Assembly (NCBI RefSeq): GCF_000372725.1
Contig: NW_005200011.1
Location: forward strand, 496,918-560,917
DNA length: 64,000 nt
Direction of reading: 5' to 3'
Source of the DNA: Emiliania huxleyi CCMP1516
Taxonomy: Eukaryota; Haptophyta; Isochrysidales; Noelaerhabdaceae
The translations under genes and the position numbers were made by a program. Positions within the stretch are counted from its first letter, which is position 1. Every line of letters begins with the position of its first letter. Below, in pieces: positions 43,601 to 54,015 of the stretch. The notes under the pieces are model-generated. The model saw only the letters and a list, made by a program, of their open reading frames with translations, was not told the origin of the DNA and did no database searches.

Positions 43601-46600
43601 GGCGGCAAGGCGGGGAGCCTCTCCAGCCCGGTCCGCATCTCGCGGTTGGTCGGGAGCATCATCATCAGCTGCCACGCACGCGCCGCCAGCCGCTCCTCCT
43701 GCAGGCTGAGCAGCGCGAAGAGCGTGTCAAAGTTGGACCCAACCTCGTGCAGCGTGATGCTTCCCTCCTCTGGCCACGCGGCCGCCTCGCCCGCCACCTG
43801 CGTGGCCCCCTCGCCCGCATCGCCGCCGCGCTCCTCCGCCTCCATCTCGACGATGCCGTCGCCGCTCGCGGCGGGCGCGTCCTCCTCGCCGACGACGGTG
43901 GTCAGCTCGGCCCGCGGCAGCAGCTGCGGGCGCAGCATCACGTGCACCTGGTACGGCTCGCGCAGCTTGAGCTCGCCGAGCGACTTCCAGTCCTCCTTGA
44001 GCTCGCGGCCCGACGAGATCATCCGGAGCGAGCTCGGCTGCGGCGGCGGCGCCTCCCCGCCCAGCGCAGCGTCGCGCAGCTCTTGCCACACCCTCCTGCG
44101 CAGCTCGTCGACCGTCTGGTTGGAGTGCATGCGCAAGCTCGGCCGCAAGCCGCTCGCGCCGCCAACCAGCATCACCTGCACCGTCATCGGCGAGCCGCGC
44201 ACGCACGCGCCGTGCCGCCGCGACAGCGAGCCACCCGGCGTGAGCGGCGCCCGCTTCTCGAGCTCCGTCACGAAGAGGCGCAGCATGGTCAGGCACCGCT
44301 CCACGCAGAGCTGCAGCGGCTCGCGCACCAGCGCGGCGGCCTCGGCGTCCCGCGCCGGCTGCCCTGCCGGCGGCGACGCGAGCTGCAGGGCGCGGAGGCG
44401 GCTTGCCGCCTCGTCGAGGGACGACATGCACGAGCTGACAAACTCGCGCTGCTGCTGCCGCACGCGCGACGCCTCGATCTGCAGCGAGTGGTGGAGCAGC
44501 ACCAGGAAGCGGATGGCGCGCACGCCGACCGCCTCATCGCGCGTGCGCAGCGCCGCCGCCCAGAGCGTCTGCACGCCGTGGAGCGGCACGTCGAGCACCG
44601 AGATGTTGGACTGGTCCTGCTGCGCGAAGCGCTGCTCGCGCCAGTTGATCCAGCGGAAGAGGTACTCGATGCAGGCGTACGCCGTAGGGGAGAGGGACTC
44701 TGCGGACAGCTCCGAGGCGCGGCGGAAGAGGTACCGCGTCGCCTCCGGCTCGATGGCGGAGACCGAGTTGGTCCGCACCTGCTCCACCCACCGGAAGATG
44801 AGGTCGCGCTCGCCCACGCACGAGCCGCACACGACGCAGCGGTTCCACAGCACGTCAAGCTGCGCCTGCGTCAGCGCGATCTGCGGCCCCTGCACCATGC
44901 AAAAGTTGAGAAACTCCACCCGCTGCTCCAGCTGGTCCATGTGCTCCGCCCTGGCGGCGAGCAGCGCCGCCGCCCTCGCGGTGGAGCTGCCCGCCGCGCG
45001 GCCGCCGCCCTTGGCCGCGGTCGCGCGCGAGGCGGCCGCCGCGGCGTCGGCCGCCGACCCCTCGGCGGTGAGCGCCTCCAGCCGGCCCGTCGCCGCGCGG
45101 TGGTAGGTGAGAAACTCGTTGAAGAAGACCTGCAGCAAGTTGTGGTGCTGCACGAGCCACTCAAGCACGGCGGCGGCCGAGTCGGTCTTCTTGCGCGGCT
45201 TGCACGGGAAGGAGGAGAGGATGGCGCGCAGCAGCCGCAGCGTCTGCACGACCGAGCTGCCCGCGCTGAGCTGCGCGATGCACTGACCCAGCATCGGCTG
45301 CCGCTGCGGCGCGCAGTTTGGCCACGCGAGCAAGTCGGCGAGGACTGACGCGGCAGCGGAGCGCAGCTCGGCCGAGACGGGCGCCGCGTCCGCCATGAGC
45401 TGCCACAGCTCGGCGAGGCCGTACCAGCGCCGCTCCTCCTTGAGCGGGTTGTGCGCCGACGAGATGCCGCCGACGGCGAAGCCGCGCAGCAGCGTGAGCG
45501 TGTGCGCCGTGTACTCTGCAAAGGGGATCGACTGGATGTAGGCGTAGAGCTCGTCGAGCAGCGGCAACGGCAAATGTGCGGAGAGGTCGGCGAGTGCTCC
45601 GTACACCGCCTGCTTCACCGTCTCGTGCTTGTCGAGCGACGCGCGCCAGACGAGCCCGAGCAGGCGCGAGTCCATGTGGCCGCGCTGAGCGAGGAAACCG
45701 AGCACCTCGACGCACCGCCGCACCAACTCCTCGTGCAACGCCTCGCCGAAGATGAGCTCGACGACGCCCTCGCGCTCGATCCACTCGACGAGCAGCTCGG
45801 GCGATGAGTGGCCCATCTGCAGCAGCACGCCCGTGCCGCCGCTGCGGTGCGGCCGCCGCTCTCGCTCAGCGTTGGCGCGCTCGATCCGCTCCACCGAGTC
45901 GAGGTACTCCTGCTTGCGCAGCGAGAGCTGGATCATGTCCTTGACCTCGGAGAGGCCCTGCAGCCGCTTCTCGAGGTTGGGCGTGCGGAGGCACTTTAGC
46001 GCGAGCGCGAGCCGCAGCCGGTCGAGCAGCAGCGCGCCTAGATTACGCGACGCGTCCCGGACGCGTCACCGGCCTGCCGTGTGGACGGCGGCCGGTCGAG
46101 CTGCGGCGCGCCGTCGGGGAGGCGCGCGTGGTCGAAGAGGGCGTCGAGGCTCTTGTGGAGGTCGGCTATGGTCTTCCGGTCCTCCGCCTACGGTGGCGGA
46201 GGGGCGCGCGCTCGGCGCCGCGGCGCGCGACGAGTGCGGACCGCCGGGCTCGCGCCTTGAGGCTCTCGTCGGAGAGCGCCTGCACGTACGCCGTGAGGGC
46301 CTGCTCGACGCGGCGCACGTAGGCCTGCAAGACGGCCTTCTTGAGCACCTCCTTGACCCGGATCAGCGGCCGCAGCAGCATCTGCACCGCGGTGAGGTTG
46401 AGCAGCGGAGGCAGCGCAATCCGCGCAATTAGCGTGTCGAAGCCGTTGAGGGAGTGGAAGAGCTCCACGTTGCGGATGTACTGCTCCGACACGTCCTCGC
46501 TCGGCGAGAACCAGTCGCACGCGCGGTCCTCGTCGGCGCGCTCGTCGTTCGAGAAGGATCCCTCGGACCCCGAGTCGCCGCTCGACTCGCCCTCCTCCCC

Positions 46601-47283
46601 GCCCTCGGCCTCGGCGGGCGCGCCCTCCTCCCGCGCTGCCGCCGAGGCGGCCGAGGCGGCTGCCGTTCCGCCAGAGCCGCCGCCGCCGGAGACGCCGGAG
46701 CCGCCGGCCGAGACGCCAGAGCTGCCGCCGGAGCTGCTGGACGCCGCGGCCCCGTGCCGCGGCGGCGGGGCGGCGGCAGAGGTGGCGTAGAAGTGGTAGG
46801 CCTGCGCGTCGGTCAGGATCACCCGCACCACCTCGGCGACCTGCCAGTGGTCGGGCCGACGGAGCAGCGCCGCGGCCGCCTCGAGCACGAAGTGGAGGTA
46901 GCCGGCCAGCCGCTGCGCCAGGCCGTGGGGCAGGCGGAGCCGCAGCGCCGCGCTCGTGCTCCGCGGCAGCGCGTGCAGACAGAAGTAGTGCGCCTGCTCG
47001 GGAGTGAACTTGCCGTGGATGAGCAGCTTGACCATCTGCTCGAGCTTGTGCAGCTGCTCCTCAATCTCGCCATCCTCTGCGAGGGCCGAGGAGGCCGACA
47101 GCGAGTGAGCGCTGCGAATCAGGCACGCGTCCGGCCACGCAGGGGCTGCGTGTACGCGCAGAGCGGAGGCTGCATGTGCGCGCAGAGCGCGCCTGTGCGG
47201 AGCTGCTCCTCGATGTCCTCCGAGTGCATCTGCAGCGCGTGGTCCGTCATCACGGCCACTGGAGCGGCCGGAGGGGTGGCCAT
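37609..47283 (-). CDS. giant ubiquitin carboxyl-terminal hydrolase, USP9X/FAF type
   Basis: Removes ubiquitin from proteins. The main exon is open from about 46.04 kb to the stop at 37609 and alone encodes over 2775 residues. The peptidase C19 core lies at about 42134-41035: the Cys box GYVGLKNLGATCYLNSLVQQ has the catalytic Cys codon at 42090-42088, the His box LVHTGTSDSGHYYSFIRER has its His at 41253-41251, and WLHFNDTLVEPFDSSEIG carries the third catalytic residue. Long armadillo-like helical arms flank the core, as in USP9X, USP24 and USP34. A ubiquitin-like stretch (VQVMLVGGASGLRPSLRMHS to LGELKLREPYQVHVMLRPQ) precedes it. Upstream exons encode GEIEEQLHKLEQMVKLLIHG, EDVSEQYIRNVELFHSLNGF and TIADLHKSLDALFDHARLPD. 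The ATG at 47283 (MATPPAAPVAVMTDHALQMH) is the likely start. The two most 5' junctions are uncertain. Confidence 0.85.
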
Positions 47284-48032
47284 GGCGGCACAGCCCTCTC
47301 CGCACAGAGGCCGCGCAGCTGACTGATGGCTCTCGCGCACTCTGAGTTTTCCGAGATGAAAAGAAATTAGCGCGAACAAGTGCTCCAAGGGGTGCCCTTG
47401 TTCCCAGCCCTCTTTCCGCGCCGCCATGCGCCCCGTCCTTCCCCTCGCCCTTGCAAAACGTCCTCTGCGAAGGTGGTGGGATGTGTGTGGCAACCTCATC
47501 CAGCGAGTTGGAGGAGGGTATTGAGATGGCTCGCTCGGTCGCACGGTCGGTCGGGGGCCGCTGCGTCGTCTGCTTCAATACTTCTGACTACACCTGCAGA
47601 AGGGTTGGTTGGGGGCACGGCGTCGGCGGCGAAGGTGAAGGCAAGACAGCAGATGACACTAACTTGAAGTCCAGTGGCAGTGCCCCCGAGTGCATTTCCT
47701 GTATCCTGAGGGAGGGTGTTAGAGAGAGGATGTAGAGTGTAGAGCGCTGTAGAGCTCTCCACAAGCGGATGCCCTCCACCGACCGCAAGCGAGGCGTGGA
47801 AGAGCAGCGGGACGGCCGCGACGCGAGCGATGTCGAAGGGGTCGCAGTGAGAGAGGACGCGCACGAGGAGCTCCGTGGGGAGGTCGAGGAGGCGGGTGCG
47901 TGGCGGCGTGGCTGGCGAGTGGGCGGCGGTGGAGGCGGTGGACACACACACACACTGATGTGTGTATATCGCATAAAAACAAATAACGCGCCTAGCTGTG
48001 GCGCCCAATAGGTACTGCAAACTACTGTAGTA
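47284..48032. other. intergenic, no gene
   Basis: 5' flank of the deubiquitinase gene, then sequence without a recognised exon. The minus strand near 47.8-48.0 kb reads PRTRLLDLPTELLVRVLSHC DPFDIARVAAVP after a short intron-like break, which resembles an F-box (LPxELLxRVLxxxxPxDIxR). It may be a small F-box exon at about 47.9 kb, but I cannot find the rest of a gene. Confidence 0.35.
47760..47970 (-). pseudogene. F-box-like exon fragment
   Basis: The minus frame reads RLLDLPTELLVRVLSHCDPF, then DIARVAAVPLLFHASLAVGG. This fits the F-box consensus of about 40 residues that links substrates to SCF ubiquitin ligases. There is no clear start codon or downstream repeat domain; only one exon-sized piece is seen before the MITE at 48033. 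It could be the first exon of a truncated gene. Confidence 0.45.
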
Positions 48033-49351
48033 CAGTGGGTTGCGCCCATTAAGAAAACAGCATTCCGCGGCACGCCGCCGTTTCTAAGCCTTTCCACAGC
48101 CCTCATCCACCCCACGCCGTGGTTTCTTAGCTCCGGCCGGGGCACTCAAGCCAGAGCGCCGGCCCGAAGGATTTTTAGGTATTAAGAGGTAAGCTGCGGT
48201 CCGCGAGGGCGATGCCAGAGTCTGCCGCCGAGTCGGCTCTCTGTCTGGATGACGGGAAGACGCACACACGCCTCCATTCACTCCATCCACTCAGAACACC
48301 GCAGACTTGGAAAGAAAGAAAGTGACAAGTGCGCGCGCCGCAGGCGAAGAGAAATTTTGAGCTGGACGTCCCGTTCACACTCGTGTCTGGCCTTTTCTCG
48401 GGGCCGCGCCTGCGGCCGCCGTGGTTTCTTAGATTTTTGCGGAAATAAAGAAAGAAAGGAAACACACAACCCAAGGGAGGGATGGGAGAACGGCACGCCG
48501 CCACCACACAGGGATTTTAAGGAGAGGAGTGTGGTGCGCTAGCCGTCGCCCACCCTGGGGAGTCTGCCTCTTCGTATCTCTTTTCGCAGTCTCTCGCCGC
48601 TTCTCGCTGCAACCTTCATGCCACCTCGCGGCCGTCCCACTCTCGTCGGTCTCTCCCTTGTCACTTCCTCCTCTGTCGCGTCGTTCTCTTCTGCCTCGTC
48701 CTGCGACGCCGCCGCCTGCCGGTCCCTTGCTCTCGCGGCTTCTTTCGCCTTGCGCAACTCCGTCCTCCTCGCGGCGTATCCTGGCCCCTCGAGTCTATCA
48801 AGCTCCCCTCGCGCAAGGACCACATTTCTGACTCCCACTCCGATCATTTGCCTACACGTCATGTTGTTGCTCAGGTCCACTCTCTCTTCGAACACTCGTG
48901 CCTCTACGGATGATGCCGGCGCTGGGGTCCCCTTCGGGTGCATCGTAACATCTGACAACTGAATTTCCACTGGTTCGTCCTCCTCCGAGTCATCTTCCCC
49001 GTCCTCCTTCCGCTCGGCCCTTCGCTCGGTACGTTCGGTGTGGCTCACCCTCCATGCCGTGAACAGGCGCTTTATCCACCCTATATTCTTCTCTCGTTCC
49101 TCTGCCCTTGCCTTGGTCTTGTCGTTGTTTCGCACCCATGTCTGTATGGCAATCGAGGCTGCCTTCCCCACTACCTGAAGTTCACTCGTCACCTCTCCCG
49201 CGAGCTCCCTTCTCTTTCTTTCGGGTATGGAGTCCGTGAGTGCGGGTAGCGTGCAGGCAATCACGGGTGCTATTTTGTCGTACTCCTCTTCTTTTGCGGA
49301 AATCGCTCGGCGTGGTTTGCTGGGACGTTTCTTAATGTCCGCAACCCACTG
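48033..49351. mobile_element. Tc1/mariner-type MITE, copy 2, split by a LINE-like insertion
   Basis: Left end TA|CAGTGGGTTGCG and right end CGCAACCCACTG-like|TA mirror copy 1 at 23891-27780. Without the insertion (48447-49292 plus one target copy) the element is about 461 bp. The right end lies 151 bases upstream of the start codon of the next gene. Confidence 0.85.
48447..49292 (-). mobile_element. LINE-like element, 846 bp, 5'-truncated, with 12-bp target duplication
   Basis: Flanked by TTTTGCGGAAAT at 48435-48446 and 49293-49304; copy 1 of the MITE has this site once, uninterrupted. Reading on the minus strand, the ORF has no start (it opens EEYDKIAPVIACTLPALTDS), passes a basic region (KTKARAEEREKNIGWIKRLF) and an acidic one (EDGEDDSEEDEPVEIQLSDV), shares VLARGELDRLEGPGYAARR with the 15.85-kb copy, and ends RVGDG at about 48540. 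About 90 bases of 3' UTR and a CTTT tail follow. No reverse transcriptase is visible, so this is only the C-terminal part of an ORF. Confidence 0.8.
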
Positions 49352-49502
49352 TAGGTACGCGCGTCCCCTGTGCGGCGGCGGCGGGTGCGGAGCGCGGTGG
49401 CGGCGGCGGCGGGGCACTCGCCGACTGCCATCAAGAAGAAGGAGAACGAGGGCGGCGCATCCGGAGCCCGCGGGCGCGTCGCGGCGCATCGTTGACTGAG
49501 GC

Positions 49503-51449
49503 ATGACGCACAATCTCCCGGCAGCCATGCTCGCCCTCGCCCCGCTCGTCGCGGTGATGGCGGCGCCCGACTTTGGCCCGCGCTTCGCGCCCACGCACAA
49601 AGACAACATGAATGGCGCCTACCCATTCTCGGCCACGCCCGGCGGCACTCCCGGCAAGATGCCGAAGCGATTTTCGGACTATCCTCACGGCGTCGAGTCG
49701 TTCGATGTGCACACTTCGGAGATGTCGACGCTGTACAGCCAGGTGTGGTGGAAGCCCCACCCGCCCGCCGCGCTGCCGAAAGAGATCGTCGCCAAGTACA
49801 ATGGCAGCCGCATGGCCATCGTCGGCTGGGAGATTGACCAGGTGCAGCGCACGGCGGACGGCGACGTCTCGGTGCCCATCTCGGCGTCGTACAACCACCA
49901 CTACGTGAGCCAGCTTGTGGGCGCGGGCGCGCGGCTGCGCCAGGTCAAGCTCGACGGCCCGCACGACCCGCGCGCCAAGGAGCTCATGCACGCCTCGCAC
50001 GGCCACGTCAACTGGGAGCAGCCGCAGTGGATTGCCGAGGACGTGGTGGAGGCGGCGGGTGGTGAGGGGAGGGAGGCGGCGGCGCAGTCGACGCGGCAGT
50101 GGTTCTCGAGCGGCAACGGCGGCGAGTACCGCAAGACGTACCACGGCTTCGCACCCGGCTACGCGATGGTCGTCGACTCACCAACCCACCTGCAGATGGC
50201 GCCGATGCAGATTGACACGTGGAACCGCGAGGCGATGGACATCTCGGCCAGGCGCCAGGGCCCCGTCAGGTTTGTGCCGGGGCCGCAGCCGCGCGCGTCG
50301 CTCGCGCCGGCCGACGCGGCGCACTCTGGCCTGCTCGAGTGCCCCATGACCACGCGCCTCACCAAGGTGGTAGACGGCGCGTACGCGGTGCACGCCAACG
50401 CCTCCTCGTGCGCCGAGCCCATCCTCACCTACCACGAGTGCTTCGAGGCCGCCCGCAAGGTCTTCACGCACGTCGTGAGCGTCTCGAATGCGAGCGGCGC
50501 GGACGCGCGGCGGCCCGTCGGCTGCTCGGCCGCGCTGCGCCCGTCGAGCGCGTCCGTGAGCGTCTTCTTCAACGAGATGGCCTCTCCGCCCACGGCGTGC
50601 AGCGTGGCGCACCAGTGCGTCTGCCCCGTCGCGCCCAAGCCCTTTGGTCAGGCCACGGGCGCGCTCCGCTACCATCCGACTTCGCAGCCGGCCGACGTGG
50701 GCCGTGGCTTCGCCGCGCGCTTCGGCAGCGGCGGCAAGTCCTGCGCCGCGTGGCCGAGCACCGACCTCATCGAGCATCGCAACCCGACGTGCGACATCCG
50801 CCACTATCAGGGCGGGCAGTGGGCGTGCAACCACGGCTGGTCGCTGCTGGACGCGGAGCAGCAGATCCCGTGGGCCGACCGGCCGCTGGTCTTTGTGCAC
50901 AAGTTCCGCTTCTACGTGCAGCCGTACGTTCCTGCCTACCACACGCCCATCCGGCTGGGCGAGACGGCGGGCTCGGCGCTGCTGCTCGGCTCCCCATGGG
51001 AGTACGACGTGCCGCGGTGCGCCGAGGGCGTGCCCGGCTGCTCGCGCGACGCGCATGGCATGTGGGTGCACAAGGTGGTGGGCAAGCACGTGGGCAAGCA
51101 CACCTTTGTGGCGCTCAACAACCACTGCCACGCACCCACCTGCCTCGCGATGGAGGTGTACGCGTGCGCCAAGGGCACCCCCCTCGAGGCGTGCGACACG
51201 ACCGCGGGCAAGCTCGTCTGCCGCACGGCGCCCGTCTACGGCGGCACCGGCTCGCCGACGGAGCAGGGCAGCAGGTTCGACGAGGCGGGGTACATCGCCA
51301 TCCCCGACTGCTTCTGGGGCGGCGCCGAGTGGGGCCTCGAGCCGCCGCAGCAGCTGGACGGCGTGCCGCTGCACATTGTCAAGACGTGCAACGCCACCCT
51401 CGGCCACTACGGCGAGATGGCGGGCGGGCAGCCGTGGGTGTATAGCTAG
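49503..51449 (+). CDS. secreted protein of unknown function (YSQVWW / YNHHY family)
   Basis: Single exon, 648 aa. The ATG at 49503 or the internal ATG of MLALAPLVAVMAAPDFG gives a signal peptide. Conserved-looking blocks: GVESFDVHTSEMSTLYSQVW, MAIVGWEIDQVQRT, VPISASYNHHYVSQLVGAGA, HVNWEQPQW and YHGFAPGYAMVVDSPTHLQM. The second half is Cys-rich (ECPMTT, CAEPILTYHECFEAA, HQCVCPV, CDIRHYQGGQWACNHGWSLL, KTFVALNNHCHAPTCLAMEV-like) and ends GHYGEMAGGQPWVYS. I recall similar hypothetical proteins in marine algae but cannot give a function. The paired His of YNHHY and the HGHVNW stretch could bind metal (inference). Codon use is strongly GC-biased, as in the native genes. Confidence 0.7.
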   Translation: MTHNLPAAMLALAPLVAVMAAPDFGPRFAPTHKDNMNGAYPFSATPGGTPGKMPKRFSDYPHGVESFDVHTSEMSTLYSQVWWKPHPPAALPKEIVAKYNGSRMAIVGWEIDQVQRTADGDVSVPISASYNHHYVSQLVGAGARLRQVKLDGPHDPRAKELMHASHGHVNWEQPQWIAEDVVEAAGGEGREAAAQSTRQWFSSGNGGEYRKTYHGFAPGYAMVVDSPTHLQMAPMQIDTWNREAMDISARRQGPVRFVPGPQPRASLAPADAAHSGLLECPMTTRLTKVVDGAYAVHANASSCAEPILTYHECFEAARKVFTHVVSVSNASGADARRPVGCSAALRPSSASVSVFFNEMASPPTACSVAHQCVCPVAPKPFGQATGALRYHPTSQPADVGRGFAARFGSGGKSCAAWPSTDLIEHRNPTCDIRHYQGGQWACNHGWSLLDAEQQIPWADRPLVFVHKFRFYVQPYVPAYHTPIRLGETAGSALLLGSPWEYDVPRCAEGVPGCSRDAHGMWVHKVVGKHVGKHTFVALNNHCHAPTCLAMEVYACAKGTPLEACDTTAGKLVCRTAPVYGGTGSPTEQGSRFDEAGYIAIPDCFWGGAEWGLEPPQQLDGVPLHIVKTCNATLGHYGEMAGGQPWVYS

Positions 51450-52190
51450 GTGTATGCGGGTGAGCGAGTACGGAAGCGGTGCACTGTTCTGCGGCGGTGC
51501 ATGCATGATAGAGAAGACCGGCCCTGGTGCTGTTTGTGGTCCGGCGGTGTATGCATGACTGTGTCTGTCGTGTGAGGAGACGGTTCCTGATATTATTTCT
51601 TCGCACCGCTTCGCGTTCGGAAACTCCACTCTTCTCGCACACGTCGCAGTTGCGAGACGCAAACTTTCCTCGGAGCGAGAGCCTCCAAGGATGGGCGGGT
51701 GCGTGGGGGTGATCACTTAGCGAACGCGCTCGGCCGACTACACGGTGAGCCATACGGACCTTGCACAAAACCTTTTCCTTCTAAGCAGGGCTACACAATG
51801 ACCCTATAGTGTGGGGGTGTTCCTGGCGAGTTGTGATGAGTAGAATTAGACTAGCCAATACTATTTTGAAGTTCATATATGAAAATACCAACTTGCCTAT
51901 GTGCACGTCTCCGCGGCGGCGGCCCGGAGGCGGCCCGGCGGAGCAGTCAGAGCAGCACTGCGCCGGCCGGCGAGCGACTCTCGACTATAGTACGGGCTCT
52001 ATTGAATGGCCTCAAGGTGCTCTCTAGGACTGCCCTACTCCGCTCGCCCGGCTACGTCGCTGAGCTTCGAAGGAAAAGGTTTCGCTCGGCACGACGTCGG
52101 AGAGCAAACTTCAGCGTTCGTCCTATGTGGAATGCTGGACGCACGTCGGCAAGTGGTCGCATGACCAGGCCGGCTGCTGCTCAGAATCTG
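51450..52190. other. intergenic, no gene
   Basis: 3' flank of the secreted-protein gene and an AT-richer stretch around 51.8-51.9 kb. Nothing recognised. Confidence 0.45.
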
Positions 52191-52199
52191 GGCCCTCTT

Positions 52200-52578
52200 G
52201 GCGCTCGCACTCGCGCTCTTCATAACGGCTTTGCCCCCTCCCTCCTGCGCCGACGTTGGGCAGCCCGACCACGACAACGCCAGTGCCGCTGGCCTGCAAC
52301 TCGAGGCGCCTTTGAATGACAAGGTTGCCGGGTCCATGGACGCAGACTTGCTGGAAATTGAAGAGGTGCTCGGCGTGCGTTACTGCGATCCGAGCCAGAT
52401 GACTGCGGTGGCGCTGAGGAACCCTGTCGATGAAGACGACGACCGCTTGGAGTACCTCGTCTCTGGTTCGGCAGGTCCCGACGACCGTGGCTTCCATTCT
52501 GTCGCTTGGTTTTTTCACGGCGACTTGCTGGACCATGCAGGTGCGGACACGGTCAAGGCAGCGATACAAGAGTATTAG
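52200..52578 (+). other. chromodomain-like fragment
   Basis: The frame reads DADLLEIEEVLGVRYCDPSQ, DRLEYLVSGSAGPDDRGFHS and ADTVKAAIQEY before a stop. The order E-x-E-x-I/V-L, then L-E-Y-L-V, then an I-x-x-Y/F end fits a diverged chromodomain. There is no ATG at its head. Chromodomains also occur at the end of integrases of LTR elements, so this may be a fossil of one; it stands alone here. Confidence 0.35.
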
Positions 52579-52806
52579 AACTGGATAAGGAATTCACGGC
52601 GCTGGCGGAGGCGTGTGACGAGGCTGATGCTGAGTAGCCGCACCAGCGCTGCTCAGCGGCAGTGTGCGCCGACCAGGGGCAGGGCCAGTGGTAGACAGTG
52701 GACGTGGTGAGGCTGCTCTCTGAGCGATGACACTAGCAGGAGCATCATGAGTGTCCTCGGAGTTACTTGTGTTACGATATCACCACGCCGCCACGCTCGC
52801 AAGGGC

Positions 52807-52866
52807 CGCCTAAGCGCCTAAGCACCCTAAGCACCCCCCCGCTTAGGCCGCTTAGGCGCTTAGGCG
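52807..52866. repeat. 17-bp perfect inverted repeat
   Basis: CGCCTAAGCGCCTAAGC at 52807-52823 pairs with GCTTAGGCGCTTAGGCG at 52850-52866. The arms are themselves doublets of CGCCTAAG. It could fold into a stable hairpin or cruciform. Confidence 0.9.
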
Positions 52867-53007
52867 AGTGACGGCCGACTCCCCGGGGCCTGGCGTGCCT
52901 CCGCCATGGGCTGAGCGCCTGGGAGAGCCACTCAGCAAGTGGTGTGCGAGCGTGTAGCCATTAGCGTGCAGTCGGCCCGCTGGGTGAGCTCTAGCGAGGC
53001 AGGGAGC

Positions 53008-53107
53008 ACTTGGAGCACTTGGAGTGCAGTCATTAACCGCACGCCCAGGACCGGGGAGCTCAGAAGCGCACCCAGTTGGCCAGACGATTGGGATCCAGGG
53101 CCATAAC
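53008..53107 (+). repeat. dispersed repeat, unoccupied version of the 58.2/59.5-kb site
   Basis: GCACTTGGAGTGCAGTCATT leads directly into CGCACGCCCAGGACCGGGGA and CACCCAGTTGGCCAGACGAT. At 58.16-59.52 kb the same two halves are separated by the 1248-bp element, with CGCAC duplicated. Confidence 0.8.
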
Positions 53108-53285
53108 ACACCTCGTTACCCGGATTTCTCTTCTCAAGTTCTGGGAGCCCTGTACAGAGACGGCCACATCACCGCGTCTCAGGAATGCGGCTGTGTCTTT
53201 TGAGTCAGGCGCTGCCCGTTCGACCCTTGCTGTCGCCCTCGCCGTGTGTTTGTCAAGCTTCCGCATGAAGCAACGCGCCTCTTCC

Positions 53286-53726
53286 TTATTTCCAGCGCAT
53301 TTGCCGCTCAGTAGGGGTGCGCCAGCGACGCCTGTGGTGGCTCACTGTCTTCTTGTGTCCAGTCGTCCCAGTCTCTCCGTTCTCCGATTCTCCTCCTTGC
53401 CTCACGCGCCTCTTTTGCGGCCTCATCCCTAGCCGCCTTGCACGCTCTGCACCCCCAAAACGCACTTCGTCGTGGCGGGGCCCCTCATTCCCCGTCTCTT
53501 TCCCCCACGCCTCTAGAATACGCCTGTGGTGTGCCCCGTGTGGCACCCCGACCTGTTGTCTCACCCTGGCTCCCAAGATCGTTTTGGTCGTCACATTGTG
53601 ATCCCCGACGTCGTCAAATGTCGCCCGCCTGTCCTTCCCCCCGGTCTCGTCTGGTAATCTCATCTTATTATCCCATCGATGCTTGAGGCTGGCTACTGCC
53701 ACTTCGCTCCACAGCCGTCCCTCCAC
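53286..53726 (-). CDS. hypothetical ORF, possibly mobile-element derived
   Basis: The 146-codon frame reads SLKHRWDNKMRLPDETGGKD, FDDVGDHNVTTKTILGARVR and FGGAERARRLGMRPQKRRVR. The amino-acid mix looks protein-like, and codon use is less GC-extreme than in neighbouring genes. A second protein-like minus frame (ARVERAAPDSKDTAAFLRRG) follows at 53060-53266. I do not recognise either. They could be one decayed element ORF lying antisense to the tepsin promoter. Confidence 0.3.
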   Translation of the reverse strand: MEGRLWSEVAVASLKHRWDNKMRLPDETGGKDRRATFDDVGDHNVTTKTILGARVRQQVGVPHGAHHRRILEAWGKETGNEGPRHDEVRFGGAERARRLGMRPQKRRVRQGGESENGETGTTGHKKTVSHHRRRWRTPTERQMRWK

Positions 53727-54015
53727 CCCTGCCGTGTGTGTGTGCGATCCCGGCCGGCCTCACCGTCTTTCGACATTGTTCGCACACCCACTCGTGCGCG
53801 CTCTGACACATGTGCCCGTACGTCCGTCGGTCCGCTATCTCCCTCTTCTCTGTGTTCTCCGTCGCCTCTCCTCGCACCGATCTATAGTAAGCAATCGCCT
53901 CCAGGAGCAAAGGTGCCCAAGCCGACTCGATTTCTCTTCTCAAGTCTCTGAGCGCTGGCCGCACAGACACATCACGCCGCACAAAACAGGCGGCGTGGTC
54001 GGCTCTTCGCCAGCC

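Noticed and set aside
50178-51716. 512-codon open frame on the minus strand
   Set aside because: Shadow of the secreted-protein gene. No domain, Arg/His-rich.
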